From Thioclava sp. GXIMD4216 (GTDB lineage Bacteria > Pseudomonadota > Alphaproteobacteria > Rhodobacterales > Rhodobacteraceae), in contig NZ_CP149926.1 of NCBI RefSeq assembly GCF_037949285.1, forward strand, positions 2,273,501 to 2,337,500: DNA of 64,000 nt, given 5' to 3'. The position numbers and the translations under genes were made by a program. The notes below the pieces were generated by a model. It made no database searches. It saw only the letters and a program-made list of their open reading frames with translations, and was not told the DNA's origin. How positions within the stretch are numbered: the first letter of the stretch is position 1; the number at the start of each line of letters is the position of its first letter. Below are positions 25,288 to 35,077 of the stretch, piece by piece.

Positions 25288-26871
25288 TCAGGGCAGTTGA
25301 TCCAGCAGCGATTGCAGGCGGTCGGCCTCATGGGCGGGTTTGTCCCAGCGGATGCGGTTGATGCGCGGAAACCGCATCGCCACACCGGATTTATGGCGCG
25401 CAGAGCGGTTGAGTCCCTCGAAGGCCACCTCGACCACCAGCTCCGGCACAAGCGAGCGCACGGGGCCGAAGCGTTCACGCGTATGGGTGCGCACAAAACG
25501 GTCGAGGCGGCGCAGGTCTTCATCGGTGAAGCCGGAATAGGCTTTGCCGACAGGCACCAGCGGCGCCTCCGGCGCCTCGCCATCCCAAAGCGCGAAGGTG
25601 AAATCCGAGTAGAACCCCGACCGCTTGCCATGCCCGCGCTGTGCATAAAGCAGCACCGCATCCACCAGCCGCGCCTCGCGCTTCCATTTGAACCACGGCC
25701 CGCGCGGGCGGCCGGCCAGATAGGCGCTGTCCGGACGCTTGAGCATGACCCCCTCGATCACCGCCTCGGGCGGGTTGGCCCGCAATGCCGCCAGCGCCTG
25801 CCAGTCCGCGAAAGGCACAAGCGGCGACACATCCAGCCGCGGACCAAGCCCTGCCACGGCCTGCTCCAGCCGTGCGCGACGAGCGGTGAAGGGAAGCGGT
25901 CGCAGGTCTTCGCCCTGCCATGTCAGGATGTCATAGGCACGCAGCGCGGCGGGGGCCTCGGCCATCATCTTCTGGCCGGGTGTCTTACGCCCCAGACGTT
26001 TCTGGAGATCGGCAAAGGGGGCCACCTGATCGCCGCGCCGGATCAGCAGCTCGCCATCCAGTGCGCCCTCGAAAGCCATCGCCCCGACCAGATCGGGAAA
26101 GCTGCCCGAGATATCGTCGCCCGTGCGCGAATACAGCCTGCGGGTGCCGCCTTCGGACACGGCCTGCACGCGGATCCCGTCCCATTTCCATTCGGCCACA
26201 TAGTCTTCGGGCGCGAATTTCGACAGCTCCTCCTCGGTGACGGGCGTCGACAGCATCACCGGACGGAACGGCGCAAGCGCGGCATGGGCGGGACGCGGCC
26301 CACCCTCGATCCAGCCAAACAGCGCGGCATAGGGCGGGGTCAGCCCATGCCAGAGTTCCTCGATCTCCTCGACAGATGGCCCCCCGTCCTGCGCGCCCAT
26401 CTGCGCCAGTGCCAGCCGCGCCAGCCGTGCCGAAACCCCAACGCGCAGCCCGCCCGTGGCCAGTTTCAGCAGGGCCAGCCGTGCGGGGGCGGCCAGATGG
26501 TCCAGCCATTGCGCGATCTGCCGCGCGGCCTGGGGCCTGGACAGCGGCGTCAACGTGCCGACCACCTCGGCCAGAGACAGATCCTCGCAAGTGGCAGGGT
26601 CGGGCCAGATCAGGGCGATTGTCTCGGCCAGATCCCCGACAAAATCGTAAGACAGCGCAAACAGCTCGGCATCCACGCGCTCCGCCACCATCTCGCGCAA
26701 AAGCGCGGGCTGCACACGGCCCAAAGACAGATCACCGGTCAGCGCGGCCAGCGCATAGCCCCGATCGGGGTCCGGCGTGGCATGGAAATATGCGGCCAGA
26801 TAGGCCAGTTTCGCATTGCGGCCACCGGTAAAGGCCAGACGTTCCAGAAGCTCGGCAAAGGCGCGCATCAC
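25288..26871 (-). CDS. ATP-dependent DNA ligase, Lhr-Core associated
   Basis: A 527-residue ligase with an N-terminal DNA-binding domain (about 1-200), nucleotidyltransferase domain and OB fold. The adenylated lysine is K229 in EWKWDGIRV; other motifs are YSRTGDDIS, DGELL, VIEGVMLKRPDS (motif IV) and WFKWKREARLVDAV (motif V). It seals nicks in the ligase-associated repair pathway, alongside the NAD-dependent LigA expected elsewhere. Its start overlaps the exonuclease stop by four bases. It ends 40 bases before the DinB-family start. Confidence 0.93.
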   Translation of the reverse strand: MMRAFAELLERLAFTGGRNAKLAYLAAYFHATPDPDRGYALAALTGDLSLGRVQPALLREMVAERVDAELFALSYDFVGDLAETIALIWPDPATCEDLSLAEVVGTLTPLSRPQAARQIAQWLDHLAAPARLALLKLATGGLRVGVSARLARLALAQMGAQDGGPSVEEIEELWHGLTPPYAALFGWIEGGPRPAHAALAPFRPVMLSTPVTEEELSKFAPEDYVAEWKWDGIRVQAVSEGGTRRLYSRTGDDISGSFPDLVGAMAFEGALDGELLIRRGDQVAPFADLQKRLGRKTPGQKMMAEAPAALRAYDILTWQGEDLRPLPFTARRARLEQAVAGLGPRLDVSPLVPFADWQALAALRANPPEAVIEGVMLKRPDSAYLAGRPRGPWFKWKREARLVDAVLLYAQRGHGKRSGFYSDFTFALWDGEAPEAPLVPVGKAYSGFTDEDLRRLDRFVRTHTRERFGPVRSLVPELVVEVAFEGLNRSARHKSGVAMRFPRINRIRWDKPAHEADRLQSLLDQLP

Positions 26872-27869
26872 TCGGGTTCCTCGTCATAGCCCAGCAGATG
26901 CAGCGGGCGCGCATGCCGCCCCTCCAGCACCGCCCACCGCATCAGCGCCTCCTCGCGCCCATGCGTGATCCAGAGTTCCTGCGGGTCGACCTGCCGGATG
27001 GTGCGGGTCACATCGGGCCAGTCGACATGATCGGAGATGACCAGCGGCAATTCCACCCCCCGCCTGCGCGCATGGGCGCGGATCTGCATCCAGCCACTGG
27101 CAAAAGCGATCACCGGATCGGCAAAACGCTGCACCCAGGCCGAGCCGAAGGCCGAGGGCGGCGCGATGATGATCGCCCCGTGCAGCGCCCGCGCCTGCGC
27201 GGTCTCTATTGTCGCGGGGCGCAGATCCCCCAAGGCAATGCCTTGTGACAGATGGTAGTCACAAAGCGCCTGAAGTGCGCCATGGATATAGACCGGCTCG
27301 CTATAGCCTGCCTGCCGCAGCAACATGATGACCCGCTGCGCCTTGCCCAATGCATAGGCCCCGACGATATGGGCCCGCTCGGGAAACCGGCGCACCGAGG
27401 CCAGAAGCCGGTTGATCTCGTTCAGCGGGTCGGGGTGACGGAAGACCGGCAGGGCAAAGGTGGCCTCGGTCACGAAGAGGTCGCAGGGCACAGGCTCGAA
27501 GGGCGCACAGGCCGGATTGGCCACGCGGGAATAATCCCCCGACACCACCTCGCGCCGCCCGCCTTTCTCGATCACTACCTGCGCCGAGCCCAGCACATGA
27601 CCGGCCGGCACAAGCCGCAGATCCACCCCGCCAAGGCGAATCGGATCTGTCAGCTTCTGCGTCGCCCTCGCGAAGGTTTCGCCATAGCGAATCCTCATGA
27701 TATCAAGCGTTTCACCTGTAGCGAGAACCGCCCCGTGGCCCGCTCGCGCGTGATCGGCATGGCCGTGAGTGATCACCGCACGCGGCACCGGACGGTGCGG
27801 GTCGATATAGAAATCGCCCGCCGCGCAGTAGATCCCGAATTCTGTTTTAGAAATAAGGGACTTAGCCAT
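26868..27869 (-). CDS. Ligase-associated DNA damage response exonuclease (MBL fold)
   Basis: A 333-residue metallo-beta-lactamase/beta-CASP-like nuclease related to SNM1/Artemis. The metal motif THGHADHARAGH is at 34-45, with further ligands in AGHVLGSA, SGDYSR and VISDHVDWPD. It processes DNA ends for the partner ligase. The ATG at 27869 fits the family start; a TTG at 27890 would add seven residues. It heads the operon with the ligase. Together with the helicase and pdeM genes on the other strand it completes the four-member set. Confidence 0.9.
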   Translation of the reverse strand: MAKSLISKTEFGIYCAAGDFYIDPHRPVPRAVITHGHADHARAGHGAVLATGETLDIMRIRYGETFARATQKLTDPIRLGGVDLRLVPAGHVLGSAQVVIEKGGRREVVSGDYSRVANPACAPFEPVPCDLFVTEATFALPVFRHPDPLNEINRLLASVRRFPERAHIVGAYALGKAQRVIMLLRQAGYSEPVYIHGALQALCDYHLSQGIALGDLRPATIETAQARALHGAIIIAPPSAFGSAWVQRFADPVIAFASGWMQIRAHARRRGVELPLVISDHVDWPDVTRTIRQVDPQELWITHGREEALMRWAVLEGRHARPLHLLGYDEEPE

Positions 27870-28022
27870 TTCCTCTAGGTAAACCTGCAATTTTTCTGCA
27901 TGTTAAGATCGTAAATCCTGTCTATATTTCCCATGTATATCAATCACATGCTTATCTTACGAAGCAGATTATTAAGTAATTCAGCCTAGTTTGGGTTCCG
28001 TAATGATTACGGAGCACCTCCC

Positions 28023-30089
28023 GTGTTAACCTTCAAAAAACGCCGCGCCGCCGCACCCTCTGACAGCTTTCCCATCGAATGGGCTGTCCTGCAGTCGCAA
28101 GCGGTCATCTGCTTTGCGCCCGACGGCACGATCCGTCAGGCCAACCAGATTTTCTGCGATCTGATGGGCTATACGCCCGAGACGCTGATCGGCCAGCATC
28201 ATCGTATTTTCATGCCCGACAGACAGGCAGACCTGCCTGAATATTCTGCCTTCTGGGAGGCGCTGCGCAATGGCAAAGCGCAGACGCAGGTCTTCGCACG
28301 CAAGACACGCGAGGGCGGGTGCGTTTATATCAGCGCCAGCTATACGCCGTTCTATGGCCCTGAAGGCCGTGTCAGCGGTATCATCGAAACGGCCAGCGAT
28401 GTCACCAAGCAGGAAATGGCCCGCTTGGCGATGACGGGCAAGCTGGATGCGCTGGACAAGTCGAATGCGGTGATCGAATTCACCCCCGAGGGCGAGGTGA
28501 TTTTTGCCAATGCCGCCTTCTGCAAGGCGATGGGCTATACGGCCCCCGAGCTGGTGGGCCTGCATCATGCAAGCTTCATGCCGGTGGGTAAGGCGGACAG
28601 TCCGGCCTATATGCAGTTCTGGGAAGAGCTGCGAGCGGGCAAATTCCAGTCGGGCGAGTTCAAACGCCGCACCAAATCGGGGCGCGATATCTGGCTGAAT
28701 GCCAGCTACAATCCGGTCACCGATCATCGCGGCAGGGTGCTGCGCGTGGTCAAGATCGCCACGGATATTACCGCCGACAAGGCCCGCACGACGGATGCCG
28801 AGGGGCAGATCGCGGCTTTGGGCCGGTCTCAGGCGGTGATCGAATTCACCCCCGAGGGCAAGGTGCTGCGCGCCAATGACCTGTTCCTAGAGGCTCTGGG
28901 CTACCGTCTTGACGAGATCACGGGCCAGCATCACCAGATTTTCGTGGCCGAGGCGGAACGGACCAGCCCCGCCTATGCACAGTTCTGGCAGGATCTGGGG
29001 GCAGGCAAGTTCCAGCGCGCGGAATATCGCCGGATCTGCAAATCGGGCAAGGAAATCTGGATTCAGGCCACCTATAACCCGATTTTCGATGACGAGGGCA
29101 AGGTTGTCAAAGTGGTCAAATTCGCCACGGACGTGACCCTGCGCAAAAACGCGATTGCCGATTTCCAGCGTATCGCCGAGGCAATGAACCGCGGCGATCT
29201 GAGCCAGCGGCTGCATGTCGAGGTGCCGCCAGAGCTGGAAAAGCTGCGTGACGATATGAACAACTCGCTCGAGCAGATTTCGTCCCTGATCAGCAGCATC
29301 GTCGAAAGCGCGATGACGCTGAATGTCGAGACCTTGAGCCTTACTCAGGCCGGCGACAAGCTGGGCCAGCGCACCGAGGCACAGGCGGCCTCGCTGGAGG
29401 AATCGGCGGCGGCCATCAACCAGCTTGCGGCATCGGTCAAAAGTTCGGCCGATGGGGCGCGTCAGGCCGAGAAGTCGGTGGGCAGTGCGCGTGTGCGGGC
29501 CGAGAACGGGCGCCAGATCGTGCAGGATACGATCGTCGCGATGAATGCGATTGCCCAAAGCAGTCAGGCCATTTCGCGCATCACCTCGGTGATCGACGAC
29601 ATCGCCTTCCAGACCAATCTTCTGGCACTGAACGCTGGTGTCGAGGCGGCACGGGCGGGCGAGACAGGGCGCGGCTTTGCGGTGGTGGCCTCGGAGGTCC
29701 GCGCGCTTGCCCAGCGGTCATCGAAGGCGGCACAGGAAATCGCCGAGCTGATCTCGACCTCCGAGAAACAGGTGACCTCGGGCGTGTCGCTCGTCAACCA
29801 GTCGGGCGTGTCCTTGCAGGAAATTCAGGATGTGGTCGTGTTGCTGGATCAGGCCGTGCGCGATATCGCCAATTCGGCAGCCGAGCAATCGATCGGCCTG
29901 AACGAGATCCAGACGGCCGTGAACCAGCTTGATCAGGTCACCCAGCAGAACGCCGCAATGTTCGAGGAAGCGTCGGCCACCACCCGCGTCTTGCAGAATA
30001 TGGCCGAGGCTCTGGCCAGAGAAAGCAGCAAGTTCATTCTGGACGCGCCTGTGGCACAGCAGGTCCCGCAGGAGCGGCTGGCCGGTTAG
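28023..30089 (+). CDS. Soluble methyl-accepting chemotaxis protein with three tandem PAS domains
   Basis: A 688-residue chemoreceptor without membrane segments. Three homologous PAS domains span about 20-140, 145-262 and 268-385; each shows the pattern GY..., GxHH, F(W)..L, KSG and A(T/S)D(V/I)T. A HAMP-like linker follows (390-440), then the signalling domain with the hairpin tip [20 protein letters not shown]. The arrangement recalls BdlA and similar cytoplasmic receptors for redox or internal signals. It starts with GTG at 28023 with GGAG nine bases upstream. No che genes are adjacent. Confidence 0.9.
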   Translation: MLTFKKRRAAAPSDSFPIEWAVLQSQAVICFAPDGTIRQANQIFCDLMGYTPETLIGQHHRIFMPDRQADLPEYSAFWEALRNGKAQTQVFARKTREGGCVYISASYTPFYGPEGRVSGIIETASDVTKQEMARLAMTGKLDALDKSNAVIEFTPEGEVIFANAAFCKAMGYTAPELVGLHHASFMPVGKADSPAYMQFWEELRAGKFQSGEFKRRTKSGRDIWLNASYNPVTDHRGRVLRVVKIATDITADKARTTDAEGQIAALGRSQAVIEFTPEGKVLRANDLFLEALGYRLDEITGQHHQIFVAEAERTSPAYAQFWQDLGAGKFQRAEYRRICKSGKEIWIQATYNPIFDDEGKVVKVVKFATDVTLRKNAIADFQRIAEAMNRGDLSQRLHVEVPPELEKLRDDMNNSLEQISSLISSIVESAMTLNVETLSLTQAGDKLGQRTEAQAASLEESAAAINQLAASVKSSADGARQAEKSVGSARVRAENGRQIVQDTIVAMNAIAQSSQAISRITSVIDDIAFQTNLLALNAGVEAARAGETGRGFAVVASEVRALAQRSSKAAQEIAELISTSEKQVTSGVSLVNQSGVSLQEIQDVVVLLDQAVRDIANSAAEQSIGLNEIQTAVNQLDQVTQQNAAMFEEASATTRVLQNMAEALARESSKFILDAPVAQQVPQERLAG

Positions 30090-30382
30090 CGCCACAGAAC
30101 ACCGGTGAGCGCACCGGCTGACACATGGGCGGAAACCTCCGCCACACAGGGCGCGCACCGGCAAGGTTTCGCGCCCTCACGCATTTCTGAGGCCAGACGC
30201 CTTGTCAGGCCCCTTTCACGGCACCAGAGGTGCTTTCCTTGCGACGATTTGCCAGTTACAGTTGCGCGACACGACCGGCCCGAAAGAGGCTGGCATCCGA
30301 GGCAATGTAATCGCCGCCCCGCGGGGCGCGCTCAGGGCAGATAGGGATATTCCCATCGCGACCCGTCAATGGGAAGGGCAGA
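30090..30382. other. Intergenic region upstream of the SPOR-dac-tmk operon
   Basis: A 293-base gap. It contains small GC dyads (GGCGGA-AACC-TCCGCC near 30128 and CGCCCCGCGGGGCG near 30316) without T tracts. It must hold the promoter of the seven-gene operon beginning at 30383; no clear hexamers were identified and no small gene is supported. Confidence 0.45.
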
Positions 30383-31285
30383 ATGCACAGACGACGTCTA
30401 TCTCCGGTGATCCTCATGCTTGGCGCGGGCCTGTCGCTTGCGGCCTGCCAGACCACGGGCCTGCCCTTCGGCAAAAGCAAGACCGAAGACGGTGCCGTGA
30501 CCGAGCAGACCTCGGCACGGCTGGTCGAGCGTGATGTCGAGGCCCCTCAGGTCTTTTCCGTCGAGGAGCAGGGGCTTTGGGATGGCCGGCCGTCGCTGGG
30601 CGGTGTCTGGGTCGCCCATCCGACCGTCAAGGACCCCGAGCGCGTGATCATCCGCAACACCGAAAACGGCAAATTCGTGATTGGCGCGCTGTTCCGCCGC
30701 GAACGCGAGAATCCCGGCCCCAAATTGCAGGTGTCCTCGGATGCGGCAGATGCGCTTGGCATGCTGGCCGGTGCGCCCGCCAAGCTTTCGGTGGTGGCGC
30801 TGCGCCGTCAGGAAGCCGCGCCCGAAGGGACGGACCCTGCCCCCGAAGCCGAGGTCGTGGCCGCCTCCGACGCGATGACGCCCGAAACCATCACCACCGG
30901 CGCCCTGCCCGCACAGACGCCCGCAAAGGCGCCCCCCGCCCCGCAGGGCTCGGGCAAGCCTGCCGCGAAACCGGCAGCCAAGCCCGCCCCCAAAGCGGCC
31001 TCCAAACCGCCCGCCGCGCAGGCCGCATCCGTCCAGCCCTCCGCCGCCAAACCAGGCGGTCTGCTGGTGCAGATCGGGATCTTCTCGGTCAAGGCCAATG
31101 CCGAAAGCGCAACCGCCAAGCTTGGTAAATCCGGCGTTGTGGCCCAGACCATTGAGGAAAACTGGCAGGGCAAGAAATTCTGGCGCGTTGTGGCTGGTCC
31201 CGCCGCGTCCCAATCCGACCGCAACACGTTGCTGACGAAAATCAAGGGGCTGGGCTTTACCGACGCCTTTGCCGTCTCGAAATAA
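30383..31285 (+). CDS. SPOR-domain lipoprotein
   Basis: A 300-residue lipoprotein. Lipobox LAAC places the lipid on C22. A unique N-terminal part (to about 160) is followed by an Ala/Pro/Lys-rich linker (about 175-222) and a C-terminal SPOR domain (GGLLVQIGIFSVKANAESAT, about 228 on). SPOR domains bind denuded glycan strands at the septum, so the protein probably acts in division or peptidoglycan remodelling. The first gene of an operon with a D,D-carboxypeptidase nine bases downstream, which fits that role. RlpA itself is excluded because the double-psi domain is missing. Confidence 0.82.
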   Translation: MHRRRLSPVILMLGAGLSLAACQTTGLPFGKSKTEDGAVTEQTSARLVERDVEAPQVFSVEEQGLWDGRPSLGGVWVAHPTVKDPERVIIRNTENGKFVIGALFRRERENPGPKLQVSSDAADALGMLAGAPAKLSVVALRRQEAAPEGTDPAPEAEVVAASDAMTPETITTGALPAQTPAKAPPAPQGSGKPAAKPAAKPAPKAASKPPAAQAASVQPSAAKPGGLLVQIGIFSVKANAESATAKLGKSGVVAQTIEENWQGKKFWRVVAGPAASQSDRNTLLTKIKGLGFTDAFAVSK

Positions 31286-31294
31286 GGAAGAAAT

Positions 31295-32476
31295 ATGATG
31301 CGTTTCGCGCACCGGTTCGCCGCACTTTGCCTCACGGTGGTGACTGTCCTGCCGTTCACGGCGCCCAAGGCAAAAGCATTCGACACCTCGGCCTCGGCGG
31401 CGTGGGTCTATGATGTCTCGACCAAAACCGTCCTGATGGCAAAAAATGCCGATATTCCGCTGCCGCCCGCCTCGATGTCGAAGCTGATGACGCTGGATCT
31501 GCTGTTCGAGGCGCTGCGCGACGGGCGGGTGACGATGGACACGACCTTCTCCGTCTCCGACCATGCGCAATCGATGGGCGGCTCGACGATGTTCCTCAAC
31601 ACGATGGACCGTCCGACGGTGGAAGAGCTGATCCACGGGATCATCATCAATTCCGGCAATGATGCCTGTGTGACCGTGGCCGAAGGGCTGGCAGGCTCGG
31701 AATCCGCCTTTGCCGAACAGATGACCGAACGCGCCCACCAACTGGGCATGAAGAACTCGATGTTTGCCAATGCCTCGGGCTGGCCCGACCCCGGCCAGCG
31801 CATGTCCACCCATGATCTGGGCATCCTCGCGACCCGCATCATCACCGAATTCCCCGAATATTATAAGTTCTTCGGGATGACCGAATTCAATTACAAGGAC
31901 CGCGCGCCCGCGAATGCGCAAAACCGCAACCCGCTGCTGGAGATCAAGGCCGCTGACTGGACCGCAGATGGCATGAAAACCGGCCATACCCAGGAAGCGG
32001 GCTATGGTATCGTGGGATCGGCCCATCTGGGCAACCGCCGCATCGTTTTCGTGCTGGCCGGTATGGATAGCGAAACCGCCCGCCGTCAGGAGGCCGAGGC
32101 GGTTGCCAACTGGGCCTTTCGCCAATTCGTTATGAAAACCGTTGTCACCAAGGGCACGCAGGTGGCCCGCGTGCCGGTCTGGCTGGGCGCGCAGAAAGAT
32201 GTCTCGCTGGTGCCTGCCGAGGATCTCGAACTGCTGGTGCCCGCCACCGCGCAGGATGCGATCAAGGCCGAGGCGCATTACACCACCCCCATCGAAGCGC
32301 CGGTCAAGGCCGGAACCAAGCTGGGAGAACTGGCCCTGACCATTCCGGGGATCGACAAGCCGAAGATGGTCGATCTGGTCGCGGGCGAAGATGTGGCCGA
32401 AGGGGGTTTCATGATCCGGATAAAAACGGCATTGTCGCGGCTAACCGCGAAGGCCCTTGAGGCCGCTAACAGCTAA
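31295..32476 (+). CDS. dacC: D-alanyl-D-alanine carboxypeptidase, PBP5/6 type
   Basis: A 393-residue low-molecular-weight penicillin-binding protein (peptidase S11). The Sec signal covers about 1-28 (cleavage after AKA). The catalytic motifs are S60-M-S-K63, S120-G-N122 and KTG in DGMKTGHT. A C-terminal beta domain is followed by an amphipathic helix (about 375-393) for membrane attachment. It removes the terminal D-alanine from pentapeptides. It lies between the SPOR lipoprotein and tmk with nine-base gaps. The symbol could equally be dacA. Confidence 0.92.
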   Translation: MMRFAHRFAALCLTVVTVLPFTAPKAKAFDTSASAAWVYDVSTKTVLMAKNADIPLPPASMSKLMTLDLLFEALRDGRVTMDTTFSVSDHAQSMGGSTMFLNTMDRPTVEELIHGIIINSGNDACVTVAEGLAGSESAFAEQMTERAHQLGMKNSMFANASGWPDPGQRMSTHDLGILATRIITEFPEYYKFFGMTEFNYKDRAPANAQNRNPLLEIKAADWTADGMKTGHTQEAGYGIVGSAHLGNRRIVFVLAGMDSETARRQEAEAVANWAFRQFVMKTVVTKGTQVARVPVWLGAQKDVSLVPAEDLELLVPATAQDAIKAEAHYTTPIEAPVKAGTKLGELALTIPGIDKPKMVDLVAGEDVAEGGFMIRIKTALSRLTAKALEAANS

Positions 32477-32485
32477 GGGATTCTG

Positions 32486-33115
32486 ATGTTCATCAGTTTC
32501 GAGGGGATTGACGGGTCGGGCAAATCGACCCAAGCCCGTCTTCTGGCAGAGGCTCTCCGCAAGGAGGGCCTCGATGTCGTTCTGACCCGTGAACCCGGCG
32601 GGTCGACCGGGGCCGAGGAAATCCGCGCGCTCGTCCTGCAGGGCGAGCCGGACCGCTGGTCGCCCCATACCGAACTTCTCCTGTTCACCGCCGCGCGGCG
32701 CGACCATATGGAGCGGGTGATCACGCCCGCACTGACCGCCGGCAAAGTGGTGATCTGCGACCGTTTCGCCGACAGCACCCGCATGTATCAGGGCCTCTCG
32801 CGCGGCGATATCCGCGCTTTGGTGGACCGCCTGCACGATATGATGATCGGACGCGAACCCGATCTGACCTTCCTGATCGACATCGACCCCGCAGTGGGGC
32901 TCGCGCGTGCCAAGGGACGGCAGGGCCATGAGGAACGGTTCGAGGATTTCGGGCTGGACCTGCAAAAGAAGATGCGCGCGGGGTTTGTGGATCTGAGCCA
33001 CCTTTTCCCCGACCGGTTCCGCACGATCAATGGCGGGCGCTCCCCCGAAGAGGTGGCCGCCGATGTGCTGCGCTACACGCAGGACATGGCCGCCGACCTG
33101 AAGAAGGCCCCCTGA
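32486..33115 (+). CDS. tmk: Thymidylate kinase
   Basis: A 209-residue cytoplasmic kinase converting dTMP to dTDP. The P-loop is GIDGSGKST (8-16), the DR(Y/F) motif is CDRFADST, and the lid region carries RAKGRQGHEERFE. It belongs to the class with basic residues in the lid rather than the P-loop. The last base of its TGA is the A of the holB ATG, so the two are coupled, as in many proteobacteria. Confidence 0.96.
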   Translation: MFISFEGIDGSGKSTQARLLAEALRKEGLDVVLTREPGGSTGAEEIRALVLQGEPDRWSPHTELLLFTAARRDHMERVITPALTAGKVVICDRFADSTRMYQGLSRGDIRALVDRLHDMMIGREPDLTFLIDIDPAVGLARAKGRQGHEERFEDFGLDLQKKMRAGFVDLSHLFPDRFRTINGGRSPEEVAADVLRYTQDMAADLKKAP

Positions 33116-34242
33116 TGGCCCCGAGAGCCGCCAAAACCGAGCCGGGCCTGCCCGATCCCTCCTGCATCGAGGGTGCGCCCCATCCGCGTATGGCCGAGGC
33201 GGTCTTTGGCCAGTCGAAGGCCGAGGCCGAGTTTCTTGAGGCCTTCCGTGCAGGGCGCCTGCATCACGGCTGGCTGCTGACCGGCCCGCGCGGCATCGGC
33301 AAGGCGACGTTTGCATGGCGCATCGCCAAATTCCTGATGTCGCAGCCCGAGGCAGGCGGCATGTTCGCCCCCGAGCCGCCCGAGACCCTGAATACCGACC
33401 CCGACCATGCGGCGGTGCGGCGGATCATGGCAGGGTCCGAACCCGGTGTGTTCGAGCTCAAGCGCGGGCCGAATGCCACCGGATCGGCCCTGTCTCAGGA
33501 TATCCGCGTGGACCGCGTGCGCGAGATGCGCAGCTTCCTGCATCTATCGGCCAGTGACGGCGGCCCCCGTGTGGTGATCGTGGATTGCGCCGACGAAATG
33601 AATGTGCAGGCCGCCAATGCGCTGCTGAAGCTTCTGGAAGAGCCGCCCGAGCGGGTGACCTTCCTGATGATCTCGCATCAGCCTGCGGGGCTTTTGCCGA
33701 CCATCCGCTCGCGCTGCCGCGAGTTGCGGCTACATGCGCTGGACCCCGAGGCCATGGCGCAGGCGCTGGATCAGGCCGAGGCAATGGACCCCGATGTGGA
33801 TATGATGGCGCTTTCGGCGCTTTCGGCAGGGTCGGTGGGCGAGGCGATCCGGCTGATCAATCTGGGCGGGCTCGAGACCTATGCCCAGATTGTGGATCTT
33901 ATGGCCACCCTGCCCCGCCTTGACCGCCCCAAGGCGCTGGCCTTGGCCGAAAGTTTCACCGGCAAGCAGAATGCCGAGCGGTTTGATTTGGCGCTGGGGC
34001 TCTTGGATCTGTTCATGGCGCGGCTGGCGCGTGCGGGCGTGATGGGCCCGCCCCATCCCGAAGGGGCGCAGGGCGAGGCCAAGCTGATGGCGCGATTGTC
34101 GCCCGACCAGCTGGCAGCGATGAAATGGGCGGCATTGCACCAAGAACTTGGCACCCGCGCGCGTCATGGGCGGGCGGTGAACCTTGACCCTGCCGCGCTG
34201 GTGGTCGATATGGTTCTTAAATTAACAGCGGCGGCCGCCTGA
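33115..34242 (+). CDS. holB: DNA polymerase III subunit delta'
   Basis: A 375-residue AAA+ clamp-loader subunit. LTGPRGIGKAT (about 60-70) is the degenerate P-loop region, followed by VVIVDCADEMNVQAANALLKLLEEPPE (sensor and SRC-type neighbourhood) and ISHQPAGLLPTIRSRCREL. The zinc-binding cysteines of E. coli HolB are not present. It helps load the sliding clamp at the replication fork. Coupled to tmk and followed by tatD. Confidence 0.93.
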   Translation: MAPRAAKTEPGLPDPSCIEGAPHPRMAEAVFGQSKAEAEFLEAFRAGRLHHGWLLTGPRGIGKATFAWRIAKFLMSQPEAGGMFAPEPPETLNTDPDHAAVRRIMAGSEPGVFELKRGPNATGSALSQDIRVDRVREMRSFLHLSASDGGPRVVIVDCADEMNVQAANALLKLLEEPPERVTFLMISHQPAGLLPTIRSRCRELRLHALDPEAMAQALDQAEAMDPDVDMMALSALSAGSVGEAIRLINLGGLETYAQIVDLMATLPRLDRPKALALAESFTGKQNAERFDLALGLLDLFMARLARAGVMGPPHPEGAQGEAKLMARLSPDQLAAMKWAALHQELGTRARHGRAVNLDPAALVVDMVLKLTAAAA

Positions 34243-34264
34243 GCCGCCCGGAAAGAGAGGCAAA

Positions 34265-35077
34265 GTGGCCCGCGAGACCGATATTCCGCAAATTACCGAC
34301 AGCCACTGCCATCTGGATTTCGACAGTTTCGACGAGGACCGCGATCAGGTCATTGCCCGCGCTCTCGAGGCGGGCGTCAGCCGGATGGTGACCATCTGCA
34401 CGCGGCTGAAAAATGAACCGCAGGTCCGCGCGATTGCCGAGCGCTATGATCAGGTCTTCTATGCGGCAGGCACCCACCCGATGAGCGCCGCCGAAGAGCC
34501 GATGGTCTCGGTCGAGGAGCTGGTGGCGCTGGCGCAGCACCCGAAATTCGTGGGGCTTGGCGAGACGGGTCTGGATTACCACTATTCCGCCGATAGCGCC
34601 GAGGTGCAGAAGGTCAGCCTGAAGATCCATATCGAGGCGGCGCAGGAAACCCAGTTGCCGCTGATCATCCATGCCCGCAATGCCGATGAGGATATGGCGA
34701 AACTCCTTGGCGAGGGCATGGCCCGCAAAGCCTATCCTTGCGTGCTGCATTGTTTTTCCTCGGGGCCGGAACTGGCGAAAGCCGCGCTTGAAATGGGGAT
34801 CTACCTGTCGATGTCGGGCATTGCGACCTTCCCGAAAAGCCAGGAGATCCGCGATATTTTCGCCACCGCCCCCGTGGACCGCATTCTGGTGGAAACCGAC
34901 AGCCCCTATCTTGCGCCCAAACCCCATCGCGGCAAGCGCAACGAACCGGCCTACACCGCCCATACCGCCCGTGTGGGTGCCGAGGTCTTCGGCATGGACT
35001 ACGCCGAGTTTGCAGCGCAGACGCAGAACAACTTCGACACGCTCTTTGCCAAGGCCGCCAGTTGGAGGGCCAAATGA
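34265..35077 (+). CDS. tatD: TatD family metal-dependent deoxyribonuclease
   Basis: A 270-residue TIM-barrel hydrolase. Metal ligands are in DSHCHLDF (about 12-19), GLGETGLDYHY, IIHARNADED, LHCFSSG and ETDSPYLAPKPHRGKRN. The family has 3'-exonuclease activity and roles in DNA repair. The GTG start at 34265 has GAGAGG eight bases upstream. Its stop overlaps the next start (ATGA). The holB-tatD-MBL order is usual in alphaproteobacteria. Confidence 0.93.
   Translation: MARETDIPQITDSHCHLDFDSFDEDRDQVIARALEAGVSRMVTICTRLKNEPQVRAIAERYDQVFYAAGTHPMSAAEEPMVSVEELVALAQHPKFVGLGETGLDYHYSADSAEVQKVSLKIHIEAAQETQLPLIIHARNADEDMAKLLGEGMARKAYPCVLHCFSSGPELAKAALEMGIYLSMSGIATFPKSQEIRDIFATAPVDRILVETDSPYLAPKPHRGKRNEPAYTAHTARVGAEVFGMDYAEFAAQTQNNFDTLFAKAASWRAK

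Noticed and set aside
30398..32278. Minus-strand frame of about 620 codons opposite the SPOR and carboxypeptidase genes
   Set aside because: Gly/His/Arg-rich shadow of two well-supported genes.
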